A stretch of DNA of 64,000 bases from Conus ventricosus (Eukaryota > Mollusca > Gastropoda > Neogastropoda > Conidae), in NCBI GenBank assembly GCA_018398815.1, contig CM031622.1, forward strand, positions 24,654,633-24,718,632, given 5' to 3'. The notes under the pieces were generated by a model. That model was given only the letters and a program-made list of their open reading frames with translations, searched no databases and had not been told where the DNA came from. Position numbers and translations under genes: made by a program. This document shows, in pieces, positions 23,155-35,614 of the stretch. Positions within the stretch are counted from its first letter, which is position 1, and the number at the start of each line of letters is the position of its first letter.

Positions 23155-23285
23155 TCACAGTTGTGATGAAGGTCTTGACCGAAAGTTTGTAGATTTTTGT
23201 TCTGTTTTTGTTGTTGGGTTTTTTGTTTCTATTTTAGAATCTTCTGAGAATCCTCAACATTTTGCATAGTGAAATTTAGAGTAGA
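23155..23285 (+). repeat. Inverted terminal unit of the 130-bp satellite
   Basis: After TTATGTCACAG the sequence turns over. The plus strand now reads TGATGAAGGTCTTGACCGAAAG (split here as TGATGAAGGTC at 23166 plus TTGACCGAAAG), then GTAGATTTTTGTTCTG and TCCTCAACATTTTGCAT. This is the minus-strand order of all other units. The junction near 23152-23160 is a short palindrome. Confidence 0.75.
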
Positions 23286-24049
23286 GTGTGTGCATGGAGA
23301 CTTGAGAACACATGTTGTGTGCCAGCAACAACAATCGTTTTTGGGCCCAGTCAGTGTCTTGTTGACTTGGAGAGAGACAGTGGTCGGTTGGAATGGAAAC
23401 TGGTCTCTACACAAATGAAGCATCGAGTATGTTGTCACGTTACCCCGCCATCACACCCTTCCCAGTACAAGTGTGTGACACTGATATGATGATGGTCATA
23501 TTTGTGATGTGCTCCAGTTCATAAAGGAGGGGGAAAAAAAAGGAGAATCCTGTTCAGTGATTTCTGAGTATACTCACGTTGTGTCCATAGATCCACAAGG
23601 TTTGCACAGTCGTCAGTTTTTTTTCAGAAAATGGGGTGCCATTTTCATGACTGTTTCAGTCTTTGAAAACTCGATGGAAACATCCTGAAAGGGTTTGTGA
23701 CAGTATCACAGTGCTGAACTGTGTTGTGGCCCTGGGTAAAAATGAGGATTGTGTATTCAACAAAAAGTTAGGGTCTATCAGCTCAGTTGCTAAGAGTTCA
23801 TCATGACGTTCTTGTTTCTTGGAATGCAAGTCCTTGAATGATAAGAGTTATGTCCCTTGCCAATGTCTGGGTGCTTCACTCAGTCCGGCAGCCAGTGTGA
23901 TGATGGTGGTTTTAGTACAGAGTGTTCCTAAAAATGCATGGACATTTTGCCTTCAGTGTCAGGGGGGTGGATAAGGCAGAATAAAGGCAATGTTTGCGCT
24001 TGGAGTCTTTGACAGTGGTATAAAAGATCTTTGAAAGCTAGTGAATTTG
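23286..24049. other. Unannotated spacer
   Basis: Unique sequence between the satellite and the 57-bp minisatellite. Short open frames only; no recognised gene, RNA or element. Confidence 0.6.
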
Positions 24050-24860
24050 GAAATGAAAAGTCTGTGAACAGACAGTGAACATGCCTATAATGTCGCTGTC
24101 TGTGAGAAGTGGTCCGATGAACAGACAGTGAATATGCCCATTGTGTCACTATCTGTGAGAAGTGGTCTATGAACAGACAGTGAATATGCCCATTGTGTCA
24201 CTATCTGTGAGAAGCGGTCCTATGAACTGACTGTGAATATGCCCATAATGTCGCTGTCTGTGAGAAGTGGTCCTATGAACAGATCCTATGAACAGATGGT
24301 GAATATGCCCAGTGTATGGCTGGCTGTTCGTGAGAAGTGGTCCTATGAACAGACAGTGAGTATGCTGTTGTTTGGCTGGCTGTTTGTGAGAAGTGGTCTA
24401 TGAACAGACAGTAAGTATGCCCGTTGTTTGGCTGGCTGTTCGTGAGAAGTGGTCCTGTGAACAGACAGTGAGTATGCCCGTTGTTTGGCTGTATGTTCAT
24501 GAGAAGGGTCCTATGAACAGACAGTGAATATGCCCGTTGTATGGCTGGCTGTTCCTGAGAAGTGGTCGTATGAACAGACAGTGAGTATGCCCGTTGTTTG
24601 GCTGTATGTTCATGAGAAGGGTCCTATGAACAGACAGTAAGTATGCCCGTTGTTTGGCTGGCTGTTCGTGAGAAGTGGTCCTATGAACAGACAGTGAATA
24701 TGCCCGTTGTTTGGCTGTATGTTCATGAGAAGGGTCCTATGAACAGACAGTGAATATGCCCATTGGGTAGCTGTCTGTTCAGTGAATATGCCCATTGTGT
24801 CACTGTGAGAAACGGTCCTATGAACAGACGGTGAATATGCCCAGTGTGTGGCCGTCTGTT
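24050..24860. repeat. 57-bp minisatellite
   Basis: About 14 imperfect tandem copies of a ~57-bp unit with TATGAACAGACAGTGAATAT, GCCCGTTGTTTGGCTGGCTG and GTGAGAAGTGGTC. Several copies are shortened. The minus strand keeps an open frame through several units (24273-24500, 24610-24795), an effect of unit length rather than evidence for a gene. Confidence 0.92.
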
Positions 24861-25694
24861 AATAGGTGGTCAGGCGGTGTGTTGGCTATTGGTTTTACAT
24901 GAAACCCAGTCCTGGGTGTTTAACACCTCAGAATGGAAAGAGTGTGAAAGGTGATGTGCTTGGAATGTGTGGGCTGTACATTACAAAGCCACTGGGAAGA
25001 ATCTGATGACTTTCCCAACAAAGGAATGCTCTCTTAGTCATGCAGCATGGTTCGTTCCGTTAGCACAAGTCTGATCAATGCTGGAAATGAAAATTCATCC
25101 TGCCATCTTATCAGCCTTGGGCTCACTGCCGTCGAGTTCAAAGGGGATGTCGTCGTTGCTTTCTCCGATTCAGAACGAGTCTACAACAATGAGAACTGTG
25201 ACAGATTCCAGCCGGTAACTGCTGTCGCGGAGTGTGCAGAGAACACGTGATGTGGGAGGGGAAAACCTGGTGTGTGGTGTGGCTACGTCCTACCTCTCAT
25301 GTTCTTTGAGGGCAAAGCAGGGACACCGTGTTTAATGATCTTTTGCCGTTCAGTGCCTTTTTTCTTGTTGGAAGCGTATCGTTTTCTGAAACTTGCCTTT
25401 GCAGATGTTGGTGAATACTGGGCAGGTGAAGGGAGAGGAAGGAGGGTGTTGTTGGGATTGTCGGCCATCCCACGTTTACTCTGTTGCCTGTCTCTCTTGG
25501 CCTTCACCTTTGTCACTAGACCTTGGAGCTGGAGTGGAGCCGATGTTCTGCGTGAGGCATGAAGATTGCCATCAGTCCTGGCAAGCATTTAGCTTGTTAT
25601 TCATTCTGAAAAGGAATTGAATAAACCTTTTGAGACACAAAGCTGCTGTTGACGTAGCAAAGTAATCTTGAAAAAAAAAAAGACTGGAGATATA
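24861..25694. other. Unannotated spacer
   Basis: Single-copy sequence between the minisatellite and the Helitron. Overlapping open frames on both strands at 25272-25620 (75-101 codons) have no family resemblance I can name and no splice context. A short A-run precedes the Helitron. Confidence 0.5.
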
Positions 25695-25819
25695 TCTAAT
25701 ATATAAATGGCAAATTCTGTGTGCGTGTGTGTGTGTGTGTACGCTATAGACTCAAAAACGGCTCAACCGATTGTAATGAAATTTGGCAGGTACGTCTGTT
25801 GTGACCCGAGGATGGTTTT

Positions 25820-26860
25820 GGGCTAATCTCTAAAAAAATAAAACCGTTAAAAACCGTTAAAAAACTGTTATAATGGTTTCAAAGACATCTTTTCCTCTGC
25901 TTTTCATCAAATGGCCGTTGTGACATTGCACAGGTACAGGACTACATCTCTAAAATGAGAACCGTTATTTGGCAGTTACAAAAACCGTTATTTATAACAG
26001 TTAAAAACCGTTAAAAACACCAAACCCTATAAAAGAAACTGTTTAGAACCCGATCTTCTTGAAATTTAGCAGGTACGTCTGTTGTGACCCAAGGATGGTT
26101 TTGGACTAATCTCTAAAAAAGAAAACCGTTAAAAACCGTTAAAAAAACTGTTATAAAGGTTTCAAAGACATCTTTTTCCTCTGCTTTTCATCAAATGGCC
26201 GTTGGACATTGCACAGGTACATCGAACCTAGAGAGACATCTCCCGAGTAACATAGGGTCATTGGACAGTTTCTACGACAGTTATTTATGACCGTTAAAAA
26301 CCGTTAACAACATGTACCCCTTAAAAACGATCAAAATACAATCTTTTCTGATGTTGGCGGCAAAGGAGTCGTCGGATCGCCACCAAACTTGGCATGAGTC
26401 TAGAGGGACATACTGTGGATAACACTGGGTCATTCGATAGTTTTTATGACCGTTATTTATCAGCGTTAAAAAGCGTTATTTTCTAAATTTAGACCCTTCT
26501 TGATGAAATTTGGTATACGGGTGAAGTTTTTAAATGCTGAATAATGATATACAACTTACACGAACCGAAACTTAAAATTGACCATTAAAACCGTTATTAT
26601 ATAAATTTAGACCATTCTTGATTAAATTCGGTATACAGATGCAGTTTACACGCTGAACAATGATATACAACTTACACGAACCGAAACTTTAAAAATTGAC
26701 CTTTAAAAACCGTTATTATATAAATTTAGACCGTTCCTGATGAAATTCGGTATACAGATGCAGTTTTAAACACGCTGAACAATGATATACAATTTACACG
26801 AACAGAAACTTAAAATTGAGCGTTAAAAACCGTTAAGATCCGTTATTTTCTAAATTTAGA
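25820..26860 (+). repeat. AACCGTTA-rich diverged repeat inside the Helitron
   Basis: Several imperfect longer units (roughly 130-330 bp), each with one or more ACCGTTA motifs. Recurring segments are GAAATTTGGCAGGTACGTCT (25780 and 26066) and TTTAGACC-TTCTTGAT-AAATT-GGTATACAG (26500, 26617, 26735, 26857). No coding potential. It occupies the place where a full Helitron would encode its Rep domain. Confidence 0.8.
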
Positions 26861-26946
26861 CCTTTCTTGATGAAATTTGGTATACAGGTGTAGTTTTAAA
26901 TGCTGAACAATAATATACAACTTACAAGAACCGAAACTGGAAGATG

Positions 26947-28665
26947 ACCGCCTTCTACAACTTGCCCTGGAGGAAGCCTCCATCTCTCAGAGACCCCGAC
27001 TGCTGCGTGACTTCTGTATTATCCTGGTGGCTTGCAACCCCAGTAACCCAGGCAACTTGTGGAACCTCTTCAGAGACCATCTTGCTGAAGATTTCCTCTT
27101 CCAAGTCCGAAGAGATGTCTGTTATGAAGCGCAGTACACAGATGCCATCTACAACCAAGCTCTTACTGTGATTCAGTATAAACTCTTCCTTCTTGGAGGC
27201 AAGTCTACAGAGGAGTATGGGATGCCAACAGTCACACAACGACAAACTGTGCCTCGAGAATACTACCGCGAGACCAATTACGACACTACTGCACTCCGGG
27301 CAGCATCTGATGATCAGCTGAAGAAGCTGACAGCTGACCAGAGAGACGTGTACGACAGCTTTATGACCATGGTTGAGCAGAGGCAGGATCCCACAGCAAG
27401 CAGCAACATAATGTTCCTTGATGCTCCATGAGGGACAGGAAAGACCATCCTGAATCTTATCCTGAACAGGATCTGCTCCACAGGCAAAATAGTGCTAGCC
27501 ACTGCTTCCAGTGGCATTGCCGCTACTCTTTTGCCAGGTGGGCGGACTCTCTGACTCTCCGTTCGTACGAGGAGCTGAAGATCGCCAACCTGCCCGTCAA
27601 GCGTGGGTCAACGTTGGCCAAACTCATCAAAGAGGCTGCAACCGTCATAATTGATGAAGCTTCCCATGACCCACAAAGCTGTCTACGAGGCCATGGACTC
27701 TACGCTGCAGGACATCACCCAAGTGCACAGGCCAATGGGAGGCATCCCAACGCTGTTCTGTGGGGACTTCTGGGAGATCCTCCCTGTCGTCCTCAATGGC
27801 ACCAGAGCAAACATTGTCAACGCCTGTCTGAAGAAATGGCGGAGCATGATTGTTAAATATGAGAGCCCACCTGTCTGGAAATCCCCAGACAGCCAGCTTC
27901 GCCAAACTTCTGCTTGACATTGGCAATGGTGCCATTGAGTCATGTTTCCAGATACTATATTGGTCCCACCAGCACTATGCCAGTTTTATGATAGCCAGGA
28001 GGATCTGATAGAAGCAGTCCACCCGGATCTTCATGCTCACTGTGCAGACTCAGACTGGTCAGCGGAAAGGGCCATAATCTCCTCCCTGAACGAGACTGTC
28101 AACAGGCTAAACAGAAAATCGTAGCTGACTTCCCTGGAGAGGAAACTCTGTACAGATCTGTTGACAGAATGATGATGAGGGAGTCCTTTATCCACAAGAA
28201 CTCCTGAACTCCATTGAGATTTCTGGACTTCCACCGCATGAACTGTTGCTGAAATCTGGAATCCCCATGATCATTCTCCACTCACTGGACCCGCCAAAGG
28301 GGATCAATGGCACCCGATGTGTCTTCACCCGACTGCACAGGAAAGTTGTAGAAGCGAAAATATCATGTGGCCCCCACAAAGGTGAACCGGTGCTGCTCCC
28401 CAAAATTCCTCTGGAACCCATGGACTCACCCCTGCCATTCCAGTTCTGATGGCTTCAGTTTCCCAGGAAACCAGCTTTCGCTCTGACAATCATCAAGAGC
28501 CAGGGTCAGACATTTTCATCCCTTGGGGCAGACCTGACCGTTCCCTGTTTTACACATGGAATGTTCTACGTTGCAGCATCACGAACTGGAAACGCAGAAA
28601 CACTGACTATACTTGCGCCAAACAGGGAGACCAGAAATGTTGTCTACCCAGAGGCCCTCCATTAG
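26947..28665 (+). pseudogene. Helitron Pif1-like helicase, frameshifted, stop in Walker A
   Basis: Helicase part of a RepHel protein, which unwinds DNA during rolling-circle transposition. Motifs in order: Walker A read as DAP-stop-GTGKT, with TGA at 27429-27431 where GGA is expected; Walker B VIIDEAS near 27636-27656; FCGDFWEILPV near 27757-27790; the late motifs KSQGQTF and FYVAASRTG near 28495-28590; natural stop at 28663-28665. At least three frame changes separate these. The sensor and C-terminal motifs are well kept, so decay is moderate. Confidence 0.88.
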
Positions 28666-29095
28666 ACATGATACATCGTGAAAATGCAATCTTTTCACAG
28701 AGTTGTCATGTTTGAGTTGGATTTAACGTCCGTGCCCAAATCAAGAATATGCAGAAAGGCTGGTCCGTCACATTAGCCTGACACCTGCGGGGCCAGGGTG
28801 GACATCGGGGTGAACTACGGTCATTTTAGCTGGAAACATTCCACGTGAAAAGTACAGGCATCCCTCTATGGACTATGCATCGTATTACAAAAAAAATTCG
28901 TGAGTGAAACAAATTGAGAGGCAAGAAGGAGTGGGTGAAGTAGATAGGAAGAGGCTGGGGGAATTGGTTCAGCATAGGAAAAACGAAACAAACCCAGGGT
29001 GAATTTTATTGTATTGTCTTTTAAGTGGTGAGAGAAAGGGTGGCCAGAAAATTATTGTACAGATATACCCGAGCAAAGCCGGGTACACCGGCTAG

Positions 29096-31979
29096 TATAT
29101 ATATAATATATATATATAACACATTTATGTGTGTGTGTGTTCTTGCCCAAAGAAATGAAGTTCCTAATCTGACGTCTTTCTTTATGAGGGCATAAATCCA
29201 GGGAGGTCAGCTCAGGTGCCATATCAGTGTCTGGCGTTTGGTGTTCACAGAGGAGGATGACGATGCTTGTGGGTCAAGACTGTTGTCAGACTTTAAATCA
29301 TCGGCTCGTATTTCCCCAGCAAGAATAAATTTTCGGAGGGGGAGGGGAGTTGCTGTGAGGAATCTCAGTTGTATGCGTTTTGGCAGATTTCTTCTTTTTT
29401 TTGTTAAAGAAATCCTTTCTGAAATTAAATTTTGTTTTTAATCCTTTTCTTCATAGTGATAGGAAATGTTTATTTTCGTCATAGTGCCATTGACTACATT
29501 GCTGAGTTCATTCTGAGACAGAGAAGGACAGAAATAGGTTGACTATTTTTTTTTTCTTCCTAATGTTATGGCAGTCCAGTCAGTGTGTCTGTGTGTGTGT
29601 GCGTATGTTCACTGTTGGAGCGTTTGGTTTTGTTTATCTTTGGAAATTTTTCTTTTTTATCATGAAACCACAGAAAAAAAAATCTCGGTTATAATTTCAT
29701 TTAATTCCTGTTTTGAAACTAAAGCGATTTTCCATTTTGCCAAGCAGTGTGTAGTGTTGCTTGTGGTGCTAGTGACGTCAACGCTTACTGGTGAGTAGAA
29801 TGTGCTACCTGGGATAGTCATGTGCATTTTTGCCAAGTGAATCCTCTTATTGTGCATGTGTCTTTTGCAGCTTGATACTTAATAGAGTGCATGCATGGTG
29901 CTTTTAAAAAAAAAAATGCTGGACAATAATGTTTTTATACCGTGCTTGTTTATACAGTATGAGAAAGCATAATATGTGAAGATGATGTTTTGTATGCGTC
30001 TTCAATGCTAGTTTTTACGGAGTGAAACAAAACCTGTTTCATGTGGTGCATGATTCAGTGGCATAGTCAACCATGCACGATAAGGTGCCTGTATTTGGTG
30101 AAAAATGTGAACGGATAGGATGGCTGCATTTCTCATCATTGTCATCTCATTGCAACGTATTGTGATTTCATCATTGATAAGTATTTTTTCAGTTTGGAGA
30201 CTTGGAAAAAAAAAACCACATTTGACTCGTACATTATGAGGTGTACTGATGTCTGTTTGAAATACTTTCAGTTTTGAAAAAAAAAAAGTCTGGATAGAAT
30301 ATTATTGTCCGGACAGGTTTTTTAAAGGAGTCGTCATCAAGTTGGTGGCTGATACTGTACTGAAGACAGCAGGAGTTGACTTCGGAAATGAAAAGTACTG
30401 CTGTGTTGGAGAATGACATGTTATAGTGTAAAACATGTTGAGGAAAGTAATAGAACAAGTCTACTTAACCTGAAGTGAAAAGAAATATTGCATTTTAAGT
30501 GGGAAAGTGTATTGATGTTGAAAAAGACATGTATGCATATCTTGAACTCAGTACAAACCAAACATATGGCAGATTGGTTGCAACTTTTTATACAAGAATA
30601 TTTTGCATGCTCTTTCCTCATTTTGTAAATTTGAACTGTTTGAATTTTGTGCAAAATATGTTGGCTTTTTATCTTTGCATAGGCGTCTGCATGAACAACA
30701 TGTGTTTTTCATTGTCCCACCCATCCTGTTTGCTGATCGCACAAACTCCAGATATGATTTTTGGGGGGGGGGTGTGTTCTGCTCATACTTCATTACATGA
30801 ATACATATTGTGAAGATGAAAGCAGTAATGAGCACATTGTTTTAACTGACTTAGATACATCATCACATGTACACATTTTGTCAAGATGAGAGCAGTGATA
30901 AGTGAACACTTTGTTTTTAACTTAAACATAGCACACCATTAGGTGTACACATATTCTAATGTTAAGGTAAAAACAGTATTAAAACAAACTTGTTATATTT
31001 AGATAAGTAAACAAAGTATACCATTACATATACATACATTATCCAGATGAAAACAGTAATTAGCAAACACGCCAATCAACAAGAAACACCATTACCTATT
31101 GTCAAGAGGGGAAAAAGTAAAGCGAAAACACTTTACTTTTATATTGATACACAGGAATAGCAGTGATGAGCAAATGCGGGATTATTACATTGATAGATCA
31201 ACATGTGCATAATTGTCAAGAACAGTAACCAAAGCAAACTCATGTTAAAACATGAGTTCAGCGAAAGACTGTGGATATGCAGTTTGTTTTCCATTTGTAC
31301 ATGGTACTGTTTGTGCACGTTTAAGGCTATGCATGGATACCCAGAAGCGACATAATCCTATTAATAAAACATTCTTGTTGACATCTGTGTTTGAATTGTG
31401 TTTCTTCAGGTGGGACATTGTTCTTGCTTTTGGGCTCATATGTTCAACAGTGCATATATGGTGAATCTGGTTTGGTTGTGTGTGTGTGTCAGTGTAAGTT
31501 AACACGTTGGCATTTTCACTGCAGTTTGATATTATGCAGACCACCATACTTAGCAGAATAATGTCAATTCTCCACAGCCATCCCTTGCATTAAATGTGAA
31601 GCCTCAGTGTGTGATGAATGTAGTCAGAAATGTTTGAAATGTTAACAACACTGAACTTGTGATCATTTACAAGTGTTGCTAAGATCTGTATTCAACTGTT
31701 GCTAAAAAAATTTAACTTATATTCCTTCAAGGCAAGACCATTTCAGCATTGCAACCGACAAAAGAAGCTAGACGCACACCTCGAGAAATCGCTTGATTCC
31801 ACACCCCAATTCAGAGCACAACAAAAAATTTGAGTCACTAAGGTAGTGATTATGAATTAGAAATAAATTTTCAGTCAATGGAATATGCATGAAAGACATT
31901 CAAGGCCCAACATTGTATGCACATAGATTATACAGCTTTTTTCATCTTCGGGGGTAAATAGGATATCACTCGACAAAAT
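29096..31979. other. Gene-poor spacer with an old tandem repeat
   Basis: AT-rich sequence with no recognised gene. At 30800-31230 four or five strongly diverged copies of a ~95-bp unit are visible, each with ACA-TA-C-TT...GATGA-A-CAGTAAT-AGCAAAC. The many short open frames on both strands are not supported by family similarity. Confidence 0.55.
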
Positions 31980-31984
31980 GTGCA

Positions 31985-32104
31985 AACACACACACACACA
32001 CACTCATACTCACATACACACACACACACCACACATACACACACACACTCGCATACACACACACACACCCCGCACACACACACACACACACTCACACACA
32101 CACA
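31985..32104. repeat. CA microsatellite
   Basis: Interrupted CA dinucleotide run. It produces spurious His-Thr frames. Confidence 0.97.
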
Positions 32105-32603
32105 AAAATTTCCCTATTTGAGTCAAGGTTCACCCCACAACACAGGCACCAAAGCTGGCTTTGACTTGAAGACGGCACAGTGATGGAATGCACCATGGTT
32201 TTGATTTGATTCCAACCAGTGATTCTCCAACTGCCTTCTGTCACCCTACCCCTGTGGCTGGATCTTTTTTTCTGTATGATCTTTGGTTTTAAACATCATG
32301 GGAACACTTTTAAGTGAAAGTATCTCTTGTTACCGTGTTCTGTCTTCTTTAATAGTGTTTTAGAAATATTTCGCTACATTTAAAGAATCTATAACTATGC
32401 TACTGGACTGGTACGTATGTATTTGTATCAGACAATTCATAATTGCATTTCTAAAATGGTCGTGATGTATGGCGATGAATAATGACGTATCCTTAAACCT
32501 TGAAAGAAAACTATAACATAGACAGGTTTAAAAAAAAATTTCAGTAAGTGTGTGAGTGAGTGTTTCTCTCCTTTGTTCCTCTATGTTTCTGTATATATGA
32601 GGG

Positions 32604-32658
<55 letters not shown>

Positions 32659-32856
32659 ATGAGGTGTGAACCATTTCTGTTTGCATTCCATTCATTCTCA
32701 GCAGAAGTTTTGTCCCAAGTGCATGTTTGGGGAAATTCACAAAATCAAAGTGATGTTCTCAATTGGCATACTTGGTTCACCAAGTTGATGCCGTAAACTG
32801 ACATAGAATTGTCACCTTCTGATATAACTGGCCCTTAGCAATACAGGGAGTTTTAC
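32105..32856. other. Spacer with a CT microsatellite
   Basis: No gene recognised. A CT run lies at 32589-32655. The SINE follows at 32857. Confidence 0.7.
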
Positions 32857-33525
32857 CAGCCGTTGTGACGAAGTCGTTGGCGTCACGGACGCTCGGCTAG
32901 GAGGTCATAGGTTCTGTGCTAGACAGCGTCGTTCTATTTGTGGGATTTTTCTGCCCCAGCTGGCTCCTATCCAGTGTTGAATTTGCTATGAGCTCAGCTG
33001 GGAAGAATGGGATCACACAGTTGAGTTTCATCCTCTTTATGGACGCGTCTCTGAAAGTACTGCTCAAATTTTCCTGACCAACATTGCAGGTGTCTGTATC
33101 TTGCGAGCCTGGTTGATGCCAAGATATGAAAGTAAACGTGGAGCACAGCCCTGTCATGCAGTATGAAAAATGTCCTTTCATGCCCTGCTCTCATGGTGAC
33201 CAGTTTTGATTACCTTTCTACTGTCTATGCCTTTGGTTGTTTCTGTTGGGGTCACCGGCATCACCAAATTCTTGACTTGAGTTCTTTGGGCCCTTCCCAT
33301 GTTTTGATGGTGCAGCTTCAGAGGAGATGGAACCTCCGGCCTCAGGCGGACCGAAGAGCTGTTGATTGAGGGACCCTGCACATCGTCTGCTACAGATGGT
33401 CCCCCAGTGTGAGTCGCAAACATTTGGACCGACAGAGTTGACCCACCGCTGTAGCAGGCAAGAGTTTGACACAGAACAACTTGTGATGCCAATGTGTGGT
33501 CACTTCCAATACCATCACTAAAAAA
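32857..33525 (+). mobile_element. Diverged SINE, sibling of the one at 21261
   Basis: Starts CAGCCGTTGTGACGAAGTCG, matching the tRNA-like head at 21261 with a damaged A box and a lost B box (the region near 32909 reads GGTTCTGTGC). Body segments shared with the first copy include GACCAACA-TGCAGGTG-CTGTAT (33075-33100) and CATGCCCTGCTCTCATGGTG (33179-33198). It is older than the copy in the satellite. The right end near 33525 is approximate. Confidence 0.75.
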
Positions 33526-34439
33526 TAGTCAGGCTGATGGAACTTACCAAGTCTGCTGGTTCCATTTCATCTGATAATTAATGACTTTCTTCTCTCTTCA
33601 GCATCAACATTCAGAACACTGTATTCATCAAGGCTCAATTCCTCGGTGTGCCAATCTTTGCGAACGATGTCACACTCTGTACTACTGGATCAAAAAAAAG
33701 TTTTTGCTGGTGTTCTCTGCCACCAGGGTTTATACAAGTCCTTGAATTTTGAGCCCCTTCCGACTTTGGTGTTTATATAAACACCTCAGAGTGCTTGAAA
33801 AGGAAGACTCTTGCTGGCGCTTTTCATGTTCTAATGGTAAATCACAAAAATTATCGTGAGAATGAATCATATACATGAACTTTGAGATGATCGAGCAAAA
33901 GTTGGAAGTTTCCATTTCCCTGTCGACAGTTTCTGTGCGGATTCTCCTGCACTAACTGAAGCATCACAGGTACGCATAAAGGCTTATGTCGTCTATGTTA
34001 CAGTCCTTGAATTTCATGATAAAAGTCCTTGAAAAGTCCTTGCATTTGCTATTTGGAAGTCATATGAACAATGTGCCAATGCCAGTTTTGAACAAATAAA
34101 GTCCAGCAGAAGCCAGAAAACGATGACTTCCAAGTTATCTACATACAAAAACTCAGTGTATGCACTTTCACGATTTGGAGAATTCTTTTCAGATCCAGTG
34201 ATCCGAACAGAAAACTCAAGCATTCCCGTTGTTACCTTTCTGTTCACGTTGACACATGTTGACAGATATTGTCCACTGAGCGCCGCACACAGCATTGGAG
34301 GCACTCGGACCTGTGTGCATGTGTTGGTGGTTCCTTTAGTATGTAAAACAAACAAACAAAAAGAAAAAAAGCAAATAAACAAAGATAAGAGAGTAATAGA
34401 ACAAGAACATGCTCTTGCTAATGATACCACACAATAATG
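33526..34439. other. Spacer without recognised gene
   Basis: Contains a perfect 18-bp palindrome GGTGTTTATATAAACACC at 33768-33785 and repeated AGTCCTTGAA motifs at 33737-33750 and 34003-34043. Open frames at 34014-34437 overlap on opposite strands and resemble nothing known to me. Confidence 0.55.
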
Positions 34440-35122
34440 TCTAAATCAGTGAATGAAGTCAAGAAATATCCTGTTGAAAAGTACTAAAAAGTTGTTAATT
34501 AATAAATTCAAGAACTACACTGTTAAAAAGTGCTAAACAATAATCAGTAAATAAAGTAAAAAAACAAATGTCCTGTTGAAAAGTATTAAAAATTAATCAG
34601 TAGATAAATTCAAGAACTACACTGTTTAAAAAGTGCTAAAAAGTAATCAGTAAATATAGTCAAGAAAGATCCTGTTGAAAAGTGCTAAAAAGTAATCAGT
34701 AAATAAAGTCAAGAATTGTCCTGTTGAAAAGTACTAAAAAGCAATCGGTGAATAAAGTCAAGAAATGCTCTTTCGAAAAGTGCTAAAAAGTAATCGGTGA
34801 ATAAAGTCAAGAACTGTCCTGTTGAAAAGTCCTAAAAAGTAATCAGTAAACAAAGTCAAGAATGTCCTGTTGAAGAGTGCTAAAAAGTAATCAGTAAATA
34901 AAGTCAAGAATTGTCCTGTTGAAAAGTGCTAAAAAGTAATCAGTAAATGAAGTCAAGAAATGTCCGATGAAATGTACTGAAAAGTCATCAGTAAATAAAG
35001 TCAAGAAATGTCCGATGAAATGTACTGAAAAGTCATCAGTAAATGAAGTCAAGAATCATCCTGTTGAAAAGTACTAAAAAGTAATCAGTAGATAAAGCCA
35101 AGAATTGTCCTGTTGAAAAGTA
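34440..35122. repeat. ~49-bp minisatellite
   Basis: About 14 tandem copies of a ~49-bp unit: TGTCCTGTTGAAAAGTGCTA, AAAAGTAATCAGTAAATAAA, GTCAAGAAT. The right half is more uniform than the left. The last unit breaks off inside GTTGAAAAGTACT where a truncated CR1-like LINE begins. Confidence 0.93.
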
Positions 35123-35614
35123 CTGTGTGGTGCTATTGGGGTCTTGAGCTTTAGAGGCGTGTAGTTGCCTTAGTTTATCTTTCGGTGCGGTCGAAGTGCA
35201 GAGTATCATTACCTGGCAGTAACGAACACCTCATTTTTGGAGTAGTGTATAGATCTCCCATTCTGAGTGCGAGGATCACTCTAATTTAACTAAACTAATA
35301 AATTATGTATTTAGCATTTTTAAAAACAACATTATTATCACAGGAGACTTTAACTATCCAGAAATTGACTGGCGAAATGCAGTAAGTTGTAAGAACGAGG
35401 ATCACCCAGCTACGAATTTTTGGAGTGTGTACAGCAAAATTACATCACCCAAATGACTTCTGAACCTACTCATTAGAGAGGTTTACAAACACCCAATGTG
35501 TTAGACTTATTGTTTACAAACACGCATGAGGATGTCATTAATCTGGAGCATTGGCCCCCACTAGGGAAAAGCCACCACTCAGCTCTTTACTTCGATGTTC
35601 AAGTCAGAAAGGAA
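35123..35614 (+). mobile_element. CR1-like LINE, 5' part (endonuclease region, 5'-truncated)
   Basis: Begins abruptly after the minisatellite. Frames translate to an AP-endonuclease-type domain: FGVVYRSP, then IIITGDFNYPEIDW (the GDFN motif) near 35325-35372, and LDLLFTNTHEDV near 35497-35535. Frameshifts and stops are present. The element is cut at 35614 by an LTR retrotransposon and continues at 40669 after the duplicated GGAA. Confidence 0.85.

Larger units (their letters stand above)
25695..29095 (+). mobile_element. Helitron with degraded helicase
   Basis: 3401-bp rolling-circle transposon. The 5' end TCTAATATATAAATGG lies directly after an A and the 3' end CTAG (29092-29095) directly before a T, as expected for A|T target insertion. 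A hairpin (TACCCG...CGGGTA, 29066-29085) sits 6-8 bp before CTAG. The first 1.2 kb is AT-rich with many AACCGTTA motifs and no Rep/HUH nuclease region. 26940-28665 carries a broken Pif1-like helicase. Without Rep it is non-autonomous. Confidence 0.88.

Noticed and set aside
25272..25620. Overlapping frames of 75-101 codons
   Set aside because: Open on both strands with no recognisable domain or splice context.
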